A stretch of DNA of 64,000 bases, from NCBI GenBank assembly GCA_951799445.1, contig OX637288.1, forward strand, positions 26,577,288 through 26,641,287, read 5' to 3'. A program made the position numbers and the translations under genes. The notes below the pieces were generated by a model. It made no database searches, was not told the DNA's origin, and saw only the letters and a list, made by a program, of their open reading frames with translations. Every line of letters begins with the position of its first letter. Within the stretch, counting starts at the first letter, position 1. Of the stretch, positions 1 to 11,077 are shown piece after piece. The stretch comes from Pseudisothecium myosuroides (lineage: Eukaryota > Streptophyta > Bryopsida > Hypnales > Lembophyllaceae).

Positions 1-194
1 CAGTGAGAATTTGATACTAGAAAAAATGAACCCATGAGATTTTGATAAGGAGAAGATGCAACTAATGCCCTTGCCCTTCCACCCCTATTGTCTCCTTCTA
101 CAAAGAGGAGACAATTTGTAGCTCCGGCAAAACTTCTTGATGAACATTGGCAAGGATGGTATAGTTTCTTGTTCATATTAGGGACACTTAACAC

Positions 195-1171
195 CTCAAG
201 GCCAGGCCATTCCCTCAAGAGTTCGATTGCACAAATTTCAGCCTTTTGTCCTATCAAAAGTGAGGATTTTAAGCCTCTCACACAATGTTCACATTGACTT
301 GGCCTCTAGGTGTAAAGCATCTCTTATTTTTTATTTAATTTTTTAATTTTTAATTTTTGTTTTGACACAAATGACAGCGTCTCTTATTTTTAAGAAATTA
401 ATCATCCACATGTGAAATCCTTTCCTCGATGATTGCCAAATCTTGGCAAATGGGACGAACGTGCTCCAGGCCTTCAACTAAGTTTGCAGCCTCCTACTCT
501 GGCATGGTGTATCCCAATTTCAACCTGATACAGTACCATGACTGTCGTATTTTCAGAGCTACATTATGACTGTATGGGCATTATTAAAGTACTGTATTTG
601 TGCAAATTGGCTGACAGAAAAACACAAAGCCACTTCATGGCAATCAAACCCAATGGCTCGTAAATAATCTTTTTTTTTTTTCTTTTTTTTTTTGGCCACT
701 CGTAAATAATCTCCATAAGCTTACTCTTGCCTTCAGGAGTTCAAGGCTTCAAGCATGCTAAAGCCCATGCAGTCCATGCACCGGGCATCACATTGCCTGA
801 CTCCCAATTCTGGCAAGCTTATTAAAAGCATATTACTGAAGCAAGTTGGGGTGCAGTTAACGAGGTCAACTCTTGTCGATGGCAGCCTTAACAATTTCAG
901 TTAAGTTTTTGTTTTTTGTTTTTTTTGGAAACAAATGAAATTAATTTAACAATTAAGTTCACGCGAGCAAACAGTGGCATCAGAAATCATTTGAATGATC
1001 AGAAAAACAGGAGGAACATGATTAGCTCCATCGTGCTCAGAAATAATAAAAATCCATCCATTCCCTGCTCTGGCACTCTGCCTCCGTATCAGCAGAAGGC
1101 TCCCATGCAAATGTGTATGTTGAAATCGGAGGTGGTTTAGGGGTTTTATAATAATAATAATAATAATAATC

Positions 1172-1213
<42 letters not shown>

Positions 1214-2070
1214 TTAAACCATTTTGTAATTATTTGGGGTGTGCTTCCATGTCACTTGGGGTCAGCTGATAACTTAATTCAATATTAACCCTGGAATGCC
1301 AAGATCTTCATCATGGAAATCATCGTTTTTTGTACTGTGTGAATCATTCGTGAAAAAAAACACTCAGGAGCACTCATTCGAGTTTAAACTCTTGTGCAAG
1401 ACCCAACTTCCCTTCATATAAAATTCCAAGGATGAACATCTGCACTTTTATCTTACTAAGAAGGATTTTTTTAAATCATCCATTGGACATTTGGGTCTGC
1501 TTTATAGCTAGAGGCCGGACCAACTCCCCTTGAGCCCAATTGCACAAAATTTCAGCCCCTATTAGACTTAAAACCCTCCTCAATTACTCATTAGAATAAG
1601 ATTATAACAAGGGTCAAATTTCCCATACGTAAAGGCCTTGAGGCCAAAAATCCAGGTCAATTCAATAAAGCCTATAAATTTTTTGTCCTTCTGTTTCTTT
1701 TTTCAAGGCTACTCCACACCTAGAAGCTAGGCCAATTCCCCTTGAGGCTGATTGTGCACAATCAAACGGATCTGTTTAATTGAAAAAAATTATATTTCAT
1801 AAAAATATTTTTTTTAAATCAAAATCTAACATTGGTCTTGAAGCCAGGATTCGGCCTTCCATTCTTGGTGCACCTAATTCATCGAGCTTGGGCCTTGTCA
1901 GATCATGTCTTTTTTTAATTAAAAATTCATTCTACCAAATTGGCTTGGCTTCTAGGTGTAAAGAAGTTTGCACCGATTTGATTTCAGCCTTTTGTCTAAT
2001 CGCAAGTGAGGATTTTGGACCTTTTACACAACAAATTGGCCTAGCTTCTAGGTGTAAAACAACCTTTTAT
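195..2070. repeat. Dispersed degenerate repeat, several copies
   Basis: Related blocks occur near 195-325, 1505-1565, 1720-1765 and 1940-2065. They share phrases such as TTGGCCTCTAGGTGTAAA, 'ccttgag-cc-attgcacaaa' and 'tttcagccttttgtc'. The 195-325 and 1940-2065 blocks are the most alike and run in the same direction. No open frame in the region resembles a known protein. This is probably old mobile-element debris. The rest of 1-2500 shows no gene that I can support. Confidence 0.55.
1148..1213. repeat. (TAA)n/(TTA)n microsatellite, palindromic
   Basis: A run of ATA/TAA triplets switches at 'atcttt' into a run of ATT/TTA triplets, so the two halves can pair into a hairpin of about 30 bp per arm. 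Confidence 0.95.
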
Positions 2071-2159
2071 TACTATATACAATGACATCAATCATGCTAG
2101 CATGTGAGTCTTGAATCAAATGCAAGCATACAAGCCTTGAGCATATAACCATTGAAGGT

Positions 2160-2310
2160 TGATTGAAGGTGCTTATAACAAATATATCTATAACATAGGT
2201 ACCTCATAATCATGGAAGGTACTTATAACATAGACACCTACAACATAGGTGCCTATAACATAGGTTTCTATAACATAAATATCATGTAACATGGGTGCCT
2301 AGGTTCTTAG
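2160..2310. repeat. Imperfect short tandem repeat (TATAACATAGGTGCC-like)
   Basis: About seven imperfect units built on 'ctataacataggtgcc'. A related, more decayed block lies at 45010-45115 ('gaaggtgcctacaacatag'), and both are preceded by similar text ('gccttgagc', 'ttgaaggtg'). They look like two copies of one dispersed repeat. Confidence 0.6.
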
Positions 2311-2534
2311 GCTCATGGGGCAAGATCCTAGACTCACATATATACTAGCAACCTTCAAAGTTCAATAATTGCATAAACATTAAGGTTCGTAAAAAAATAT
2401 AATTTTTGATTGACTTATGTTTGTTATTTCATTCCTTGTTAGAATATTTCATTCATCCATTTGAAAAATTCAATACTTTAGCCTTAAATAACTATGACAA
2501 TTTGAAAATAAAAAAGTGCATAGGGTTTAAATGA

Positions 2535-2915
2535 TTTTCTACAACATTTCCACCATTGGAATTGGCATATTTCAATTCCATGTTAAATTTACTAGCATTT
2601 TAGTTTTTTCTATTATCTTATATCTCCTTCCATATAATTGTCATTTAAAGGAAGAAAATCATTATGTTGAAGGAGATATGCAAGGAAGTTTTCTTCTCGA
2701 CTTTTTTTTGTAGATTCCCAATTCAATTTTCTAAAATAATATCAAATTCCTCAAGGTAGTGGAAGACAAGCATTTAAAAAATTCTAGAACAATTGGAAAA
2801 ATGAGCTTATTCTACTACTTTGAACATTACGATGATCTTGAAGAATTTTGCTCTAAAAATTGGTCGAGAAGTAGACACTCAAGTTAGGTACAAGATCTTA
2901 TGGTTAGAAGTTGCA
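2535..2915 (+). repeat. Partial copy of TTAA-ended family A
   Basis: Shares the start of the family A core ('ccattggaattggcatatttc', compare 3527 and 6983) and the later 'agatcttatggttaga' block found at 3887, 7340 and 44520. The terminal TTAACCCC motifs are not visible. Intact copy A1 follows directly downstream in the same orientation. Confidence 0.5.
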
Positions 2916-3060
2916 AAAGACATCACAAATTTGACCATTCCACTAACCTTGTTTTCAACGTGTACTATTTTTGCGACAATTTTGCTCAAAAGTACCCAAA
3001 TAACTTTATGGATTAAGTTATATTAAAATAAAAATAATGAATAAGTTTTAGAATTATAGA

Positions 3061-4002
3061 TTAACCCCTAAAGGACCGGTATGCGTTTTTTGGCCGTATA
3101 GAAATTTTGGGCAAGTCCATGTGACTAGAGATTTCCATATTTTAAGCTGAAATTTTAAAAGAAGGTGGGCGCGAGGAATATCTTTCATATGCACTAAATT
3201 TCAGCACATTTGGAAATAGGAGTCAAAAGTTATGGCCAAATATGTTACTTTTTTTCCTAACTGGGCAGTCCGGGCAGCAAGAAAAATTTGGCAGAAATTT
3301 GATTTTTTTTTTTTAATATTTTTTTCTTGTAGATAATATTTTTGTCTATCTGGAAAGCTTTGATTCATTTCGTTTGGATTTGTTATGAGAAAGTTATGGA
3401 CATTCTTGTTTTTCGGGCAATTAGAGCATCTTCTTGAAAAAAATAACTTGTAGGATTCATTTCTAAATGCTATTTTTGCAATTTTTCAAAAAAAATAAAT
3501 TCTCATGGTTTAGTTTACTTGCTAGAACAATCTCACCATTGGGATTAGTGTATTTTAATTCTATCTAAAATATATTAATGTTTTAGATTTTCCTTCTATC
3601 TCGTACCTACTTCTACTTAATAAATTTTTTAGGAATGATAATTAAGTTTTTTTGAATACTTTTTTTTTCCCTAGACTCTCAACTTAATTCTCCACTATAA
3701 AGATTTGAAGCACAAAACTCTGTAGTGCAAAAATTTTAAGTGCAAAATGTTTAAAGTCAAAAAATCTAGTCCCGCAATGTGCTGAAATACTTGTTTTTTC
3801 CACTTTAAACGCAAATATCTTGCAATCTGAGCGGTCAAAAATTCTGAAATTTTTTCCACACATTCTCATACTATTTAGGTGTAAGATCCTATGGTTAGAT
3901 GTGAAAAAAAAACATTTTTCATTTTTTTTTACTCCTTGCTATAGAAATGGCAGTTTTGAGTGTTTTTTGGCAGAAAAAAGGCCTTGGGTCTTTAGGGGTT
4001 AA
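3061..4002 (+). mobile_element. TTAA-ended non-autonomous element, copy A1
   Basis: Begins TTAACCCCTAAAGGACC and ends GGTCTTTAGGGGTTAA, giving inverted termini of about 13-16 bp with TTAA at both ends. The 942 bp interior has no credible open frame. Much of it aligns with 6529-7775 (same strand) and with the reverse complement of 41853-42750. This copy lacks the inserts found in those two, so it shows their empty sites. The TTAA and CCC ends resemble piggyBac-type elements. That assignment is inference, because no transposase is present. Confidence 0.7.
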
Positions 4003-6063
4003 AAGTTCCCAACACTATGATAAAATTGTTAGGAATAGTTTTGAAAGATTCAGAGATTCAGAGAGCATATCAAATTACTACAAACCGACATAATCAGGTG
4101 GAACAATCCAATGTTGTCAATCCTCCAATTCCGACATCTCCTGAACCCTCCTATTTGCGTCAATCACTCATCCATCACCAAAATCTTAGCAATACTTCAG
4201 CATCATGACAATGCATTTCCGGAAGGGACATGTCAACGTGTGGGTTTAGCATGATTGGGTCTATCCATGCTATACTATTGTAGTCCCAATAAACTTTGGA
4301 AAATCACAAAAATTTCATTTCTTGTTGGAATGTGTTGATTCTACTTGCAAATGGCTTCTCTCAAACTTCTCAATCTTTGAAAAATACGTGAGTTGACAAA
4401 TAGCTTCTCCAAGGTACCTACAGTAGATACCAAATCTGCTTGGTAATAAGCTTGTTTACCTTGATACTTCTCAGTCATTTTGGACGTTTTATTATGAAGA
4501 TTTTCCAAAAATAAATGGAATCAATTTTCTTGTAGTTAAGTTATTTCATGTTTGATCCTGCTCTTAAATTATGATATATGTTTAACTTTATGCTTAAGGT
4601 TTGTTAAGCTTAATTTCACACTCTCTTGAATACTGGTTACAATCAATAAAGCCATCTGGAATGTGGCAGCCTTGGCACACATAAAGGATAAATTCACCAA
4701 AGGTACATACTGTATACGCACCCAGAATTGCGACCCAAAATGTACAGCTCTCATTCATTTCAAGTGCCGATTTCTGGGTTCAAATACCTTAATACCTGTA
4801 AAACAATCAGTACAAAATTTCAATATTTCCATTCCGAGGCATGCCAAGAGGAAGGTGAATTTAGTGCCACTATTTCTTACTCAAACGGATTCTTGTCTGC
4901 GGATCTTTGTTTTCAGTTCTTTCATCAATTTTGTGCTTTGCCTGGTCCAACTGCGACCAAACCTTTCAATTCATCTGCTGGCACCAATAATTCATTATTT
5001 TCCTTAATGGTTGCCATTGACGCTAGCCGGTGGTGCGGCCTTGAATTTCCAAGGTTTCAAACTCTTACAATAATAAAGGGTATGATCAATACACACATAC
5101 ACATACAACAAGCACTTCGGCTTGTTCAAGCCGACTTTTAAAGTTAGTACAATTCAATTCAATTCAATTCACGGAAAAGCTGTAGAATAGTGTACAAACG
5201 TAATTACTTTGGTTCCCAAGTGGCTTTATTCTCGCAACTACGTCCAAACAACTAGCAACCAAAACTATGTTGCGCCCGCTTGAATGTCGGCTCCGGGTGT
5301 ATGGGTTATGAGCTCTCTATTATTAGGGGTACGGGCATATGCCTCCATAACGAAAAGAAACTTGAAATCAATTAACCAAAGAGCATCTTTCAATTTAAAT
5401 GAAAGGCCTTCAGAAAGTTCAGAATAAATTTCTGTCTGTAAGGCTGTTGGACCAAGTCTAGAACAGGGGCATGGAAAATTAAAACTTGGTCCATGTGTTT
5501 CACAAAAAGAAAAAGAAAAAAAGAAAAAGAAAAAGAAAAACTTGAGCTGACCAGACCTGATAAAAATGGTCTGAAAAATGAGCATTTGTGCATGGTTCCA
5601 ATTGTAAGCTCTATTGAATTTCTGTTGGATTCCAACTACAATACATAAAATAATATCTAATTGCAATAATTTGTTTGACATGCAACATACTAGTTTTGAA
5701 CTCTCTATAGATCAAATTTTTGTTACGTAATGACATTTTTCTTGTACATAATGACATTTGTCTTGTACATAATGGTTGAAGAGAATTAGATTTGGAGATC
5801 AAAGAGAAAAAATCATGAAAAAAAATTAAAGTTTCTGCCATGATCTGTATGATTCAAGTTGCAAACTTAGATTTTCAAGCTTAGGTTAAATGATCCTTGA
5901 GTGTTTTTGCGAATCAAACTTGCCAGTGCTCAATTTAACTTGTGCCATTCACAGAGCAGCTGGTCATGATAGTAGCACCTGAGACACATGGCTGTTCTAG
6001 CATGTGATTATATGGAGTTCTTTTACATGACGCACATGTATTGTGGTGCTTGTAAAAGTGATA
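4003..6063. other. Stretch with no supported gene
   Basis: AT-rich. The longest open frame runs from 4728 to 5141 (137 codons, +) and partly overlaps another at 4663-5007. Neither product resembles a family I know, and neither shows a signal peptide or repeat structure. A purine-rich microsatellite of A(3-7)G units lies at 5503-5540. A degraded exon cannot be excluded. Confidence 0.5.
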
Positions 6064-6294
6064 TTAACCCTTCAATGACCAAATTGGGCCACATGTTTTT
6101 TTAAGCAATTTTGAAGAATTTATTTGGGAATTATTATTTATTTTAATAATTATTTATTTAAACTAATGCATGCAATGTTCTTCATTCAAGCTAACAATGT
6201 AATAAAATTTTCCATTTAGATTATCCTTTCTACAATATGATCAATCGAAGTCTGCAATTTAAGATCATAAATTCTTAGTACGTAAAGGGTTTAA
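6064..6294. repeat. Short TTAA-ended element related to family A
   Basis: Starts TTAACCCTTCAATGACC and ends 'acgtaaagggtttaa', so the ends are imperfect versions of the family A termini around a 231 bp AT-rich interior with no coding content. It may be an internally deleted or diverged member. Confidence 0.4.
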
Positions 6295-6528
6295 AAGTTT
6301 TTGGAGTTGTAGTATACCTCAAGTAGCTAAGGGTATCAAGTTTGGTGATTACTACCAAAGTCTGTGTGGCATAGCAGAGTTTGAACTTTGACGCAATAAA
6401 AAATTTCATTTGTGTGAATGTAAAAATTGGCTTTTATTTTCTTCTCGAGACTGAGGTGTTTAGGACTTGTTTTCATCCTATTTTACAATTTTGAATGAAT
6501 AACTCAAATTTCATTCCCATTTTGTATG

Positions 6529-7775
6529 TTAAACTCTAAAGGACTAGCCTGCTATTTTTAGCAACATAGCAATTTTGGGCAGGTACCTGTAACTAGAAAT
6601 TTGCATATTTCACGCTGAAATTTTAATAGAAGGTGAAAACAAGGAATATCTTTCATATGTACTAAATTTCATGACATTTGGAAATAGGAGTCAGAAGTTA
6701 TGGCCTAATATGTTGTTTGTTTCTCAACTCGGGTAGTTTGGGCAAATCAAGAAAAATCACTTTTTTCAAAAATAAAAATTTGAAATTGGTTTTCCATATA
6801 TATACATGTGCAAAGCTTTGAATCATTCTATTTTGATCAATGAGCCAAAAATTATGAGGAGTTTTGGTTTGCAAGCAATTATGGATTTTCTATTCTAAAA
6901 TTAACTTTGAAGTTGTTTATTTCACTTAATTATCAATATTTTTTGAAAAAAATAAAATCACAGGATGTAGATTGTTTATAACAACATTACAACCATTGGG
7001 ATTGACATTTTTCAATTCCATAACTAAATTCTTAACAATTTTGTATTTTGAATCATTCTCTATTTCTTTCTACTTGCTATTTTTTCCCTATATGTTGCAC
7101 AATTCCAAATGATTTGAAAATTTTCAAACATGTAGCCAACTTATTTAGGAAAAAGAATTCAAAGAAGCACCATCATTTTGGACATTTTTTCATACAAATG
7201 TGACCTTGTGAAGTGAATCTGCCCTGTTTTTTTGCAGGGATAAAAAAAGATTTTTGCCAATTCAAATGCTAATATCTTCCAATCCGCATAGTGGATAATT
7301 CTGAAATTTTTTCCACATCTTTTAAAACTAATATACTACAAGATCCTATAGTTACATGTGTCAAAAAAAGTTTTTTTTTTCTAAAATTTGGTACTTGTAT
7401 TAGAAATGGTACACTAAAAAGGGTATTTAGTGTTGGATTGCATTTAGTGTAATTACCACCCTACTTGACCCTACACTAAATGTCAATTTTAGGACAATTA
7501 GTGTAGTGCTAAACTTCAATGCGCCACCTTCGCCTTCTCTTCCCTTCTACCTTCCTTTAATAAGTTCTAACACTAAATGTAAACATTTTCAGATTTCAGA
7601 TTTACCATAGAGTATATTTAATGTTAGAAATTACATTTAATGTTACTTACTTTAGTAGGCTTAATGATATTTAGTGTTATGGTTTGCAAATAGTGTGGCC
7701 AAGACTAAATACCCTTTTTAGTGTAGTTTTGGAGTGTTTTTAGTGAAAACATAGTCAAGGAATTTTAGGGGTTAA
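6529..7775 (+). mobile_element. TTAA-ended element, copy A2, with nested insert
   Basis: Begins TTAAACTCTAAAGGAC and ends TTTTAGGGGTTAA. Internal blocks match A1 in order: 'attttgggca', 'cgctgaaattttaa', 'ggaatatctttcatatg', 'tttggaaataggagtca', 'ccattgggatt' and 'agatcctatagtta'. Its 1247 bp include a 316 bp insert at 7410-7725. Without it the core is about 930 bp, close to the 942 bp of A1. The final TTAA is shared with a second start-like motif, TTAACCCCTAAAGATAC, from 7772, which makes a perfect palindrome. Confidence 0.7.
7410..7725. mobile_element. Nested MITE B with CACTAAAAAGGG inverted ends
   Basis: Starts TACACTAAAAAGGGTATTTA and ends with the inverse, AAATACCCTTTTTAGTGTA. The inverted ends are about 20 bp and the 316 bp interior is non-coding and repeats the word 'tttagtgt'. 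It sits inside A2. The matching place in A1 (near 3941-3965) reads straight through from 'tagaaatggc' to 'agttttgagtg', so it shows the empty site. The target duplication is probably TA. Confidence 0.75.
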
Positions 7776-10700
7776 CCCCTAAAGATACAAAATGTTCTTT
7801 AGAATTAACGATTTGAGGAAAATCATCATACAATACTATTTGGAAAAATATTTTGGAATTGATATGCAAATAATGGTTGTTGATTTTGAGTTTTAGATTC
7901 CATCTGTACGGTTAAATTCATGAATGCTATCACCAATATTTGTTTTATAGATTTTGAAAGGGAAATTTCAAAATTCCTTCAAAATTGGATTATAAGCAAA
8001 ATAATATCATTTTTTGAGTCCAATATGTTGGGTGTAAAGAGCTTCGTCATTGGTTGCAGAGAAGATAGCTTTCAGTTCTGCGGTGCACCCAAAATAAATG
8101 ATATAAAACACTCTTAGACAAGGCATGCAGTCAGATCACTCATCAGATGTCAGGCTAAGTTGCGTTACGTTCTCCAGGTGCACTTGCTCTCAGCGTCACT
8201 GACGCCCTGGCTGTCAATCGACCTGCTCTCGACGTCAATGGCTCGATCAAGGCGGGCCCAATTTTCCTAGTGACAGTTATTATTTGCATTTTCTTAAAAT
8301 AATTTTAAAAAATCAACAAAAAGGTGACCTACAGTTGTTCAGGCAAGTCAGTCATTCAACTGAGCTTTATAGGCCGGCCTAGCTGACTCGTTTTCCCCGG
8401 CAGTGCACTGTAGCTGCAGGAACCCTGACGCCGGCCACAGTGGAATCTACCAATCATTCCATCATTGTTCTGCAGCTAAGCTAGCTGTTTGCGTAGGCCC
8501 GCTAAGGTCGGACCCAGGCTAGAAGCCATCTCCATCGAGATCAATGAGTGAAGTGAAGCCTTAAGCTTTGAAACCAACGATTGCAATACAATCTTTAATT
8601 TCTGCGGCGTCAAACCGTCCTCCGGGAAGTATCAAGGGACGAACTCGAATGCCTCGTAGCCGCCGTCTCAGTAAGTCAATGTGTGTGCATAACATCAAAT
8701 GAATACAATCAGCATCATCACATACCAATTCACACACGGAATCCATCGTCCACAGTAAGCCCCTTGCTAATTACAACCGCTTAATTAATTGCTAGAGGAT
8801 GAAAAGTTTAGGTCGAAACTCTGAAGTATATGAGAAGAAGAGGAGGAACCTACTGTAGGTACGTGAATGAAGGGTACAATTCATTTGGAACATATCATAC
8901 ATACCAGCAGGTTAGAGACTCTACACAGTAATTGAAGATGAGAAGAGGGTTCCTCCCGCCAGGCCACTTGTGGTTGGCGGGCTTGTACTTTGCCCTTTGC
9001 CATGAAAACCGTTTCATTTGTGTGAAAACAAAAGAAAAAAAAGGAAGAAGAGGGGATGATAGTGGAACTAAAATAGTCTATGTTGTGCCAAAAAATAAAG
9101 AAGTCTATGTACATATGGGGGTTGATTGTATCGATCGGATTAATTAGCCTGGAACTGAAATCAATTATATTAAGCTTCGGTTACCGTATTAAAACATCCG
9201 ATCCCCGTAGTGTCTCAGTCAGCCCTGGAGCCTGCCAGTATCAGACTGATTGGCCGAATCCAAGCTCGCTAGCACATAAGTTACTGAACTCGTGGCTGTC
9301 TTGTCGAACAAAACGACATATGCTATATATACGTATAAATGTACAAATATGTAATATATAAATATTATAAAATATATATATGTCAATCAGCTAGGCAGGT
9401 AACTTGTCCACCGATGATTGCCATTACCTTATGTCACCGAATGCTCTAAAATCTTCAAATTCTCTACATTTCACAGACAATATTGGCAGAGACCGAGTAG
9501 CTGCAGGCTTGATGAGAGTGCAGACCGCGAGTGCAGACTCCCGCTAAGTCACAGGCGTAGCGCCTGCTTTCCAGTACAGAACCTGGGCAGCAGCAGGAGC
9601 AGCAGTTCCTGTCTGTGCCTGCAGGAGCAGCGTTGCTCATTCAGGGATTCAGAGAGTTTCAATTGGGGATTTGGGGATTCGAGAGGGAACTTTAAGCAAG
9701 CAAGCAAGTGCAATTATACCGATTACAGCATATGCGGCTCATGGCCCGAGGCCGCATGGTGCGTTGTGTAGCAGAGGCCGGGAGGAGGCGACCACCATGA
9801 TCCAAGCCCGCGGTATAAATTAAATATCATACTCCGCACAAGCAAGCACGGTGCAGGGTTGCCGGTGCTGGAGGAGGCCAGGCAGAGCTAGGTGGGGCGA
9901 TGGGTAGAGCGGCGCCTCCTTCTAAGCAGAAGAAGCTGCTGGGTCGTCACCGTGGTTTTCGCTGCTGGAGCTTGGTCAAGCCCGAGGAGTTTCACCACGT
10001 CAGTTGCTTCGGCGTCTGTAAAGTAAGGGCTAGTTGCAGGTGCTCTCTAGCTCGTCGCTCAACCTTCCTGGTTCTTCTTTCGTGTTTTGAGATGTCGCCA
10101 TGTAAGGTCACGGGAGATTAGGTGGGAGTACGTGGGGTTGAGTAGAGCGAGCGAACCTATTCGAACTGGAAATCTTGATAGCTAGGGCGAGATTAGACCT
10201 CCAGTTGTCGTGGTTATTCGGTGACGAGAAGTAGGTCACAGTCTTGGACAAAGTAGCTAGGTCACAGGCCATTCGAAGGTCCAAGAATTCCTGAGTGCCC
10301 TCAAACATGTGCGGTAGAGTAGGACGTGTAGTGGAGCGACGAGCGAGCAATACAGTAGTGGGATGAGAGGCTAGCTTCAGCTCAGTCGATTGAAATTCCG
10401 CCTTCATTAGTGGGACTTAAAATAAAGCCGTAAAGGGGATACTTGTCGGGTTGTTACGTTACAATACCAACTAGTTTCCGGTGCCAGAACTAGCAGCAAT
10501 TATGGCAGTTGCACATGCAGCGAGCGTTCTCCTACGTAAGGGAAACACTCACGCCATCGATCTCCTTGCGAAGAAGAATGAAAGACTCCAGCTGCGCAAG
10601 GGAAACTAGATTACGAACATGCTCGATTCAATTATTTCAAGTGGAAGAAACTGGAATCTAGAGATCGAAACCCAAGCTAGGGTAGCTTGAATTGATGCAT

Positions 10701-10850
10701 CCGCTGTATATTTCATTGATTGCCACGGGCATCAAGGGTTGCCTCAAGCTCGCGCTAGCTTCTAACCCAATTTCCAGACGGCCTGCCGCGCTGTCTGCAC
10801 CAGCAAAGTTTATCGTAGCACGAGTTCCAGTAACTCAGTGCTAGCTCAGG
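7776..10850. other. Gene-free stretch upstream of the GRAS gene
   Basis: No open frame here matches a known protein. From about 8100 the base composition becomes more balanced, with promoter-like or untranslated character. A TATA-like motif 'ggtataaatta' lies near 9811-9821, about 1.26 kb before the GRAS start codon, and could belong to its promoter if there is a long leader or leader intron. A 73-codon frame at 9900-10121 has no recognisable product. Confidence 0.4.
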
Positions 10851-11069
10851 ATGAGCGCTCTCGAATTCCTCCAAGTACCACAAGTTTACCCGAGCTTGGA
10901 GGACGGCGAGTTCTCCAAGCCCTGGCGAGTTCTCCACGGCGAGTTCTCGCCTCCAAAAGCACCAAGAGAAAGTGAGTCCCAACCCCTGGTCCCAAACCTC
11001 ACAATTCGGCATCTTAATCAACCAGAAGCTCCCATAAAAGCCTCCAGCAGCACCATTGCGAGTTTCTGA
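10851..11069 (+). other. Upstream open frame in the putative GRAS leader
   Basis: A 72-codon frame ends 8 bases before the GRAS start codon at 11078. It is in a different frame and resembles no known protein. Inside it 'ggcgagttctc' appears three times between 10906 and 10954, partly as an inverted pair ('gcgagttctcgc'). If the leader is transcribed this could act as an upstream ORF. Alternatively a leader intron could end at the AG at 11072-11073 ('ctgattcag'), which would remove it. Confidence 0.3.
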
Positions 11070-11077
11070 TTCAGGTC

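Noticed and set aside
1148..1213. Possible CRISPR-like or regulatory repeat
   Set aside because: It is a simple trinucleotide microsatellite; the genome is eukaryotic.
5265..5841. Minus-strand frames of 138, 81 and 76 codons
   Set aside because: Their middle is the A/G-rich microsatellite read as Phe/Ser runs; overlapping frames have no family resemblance.
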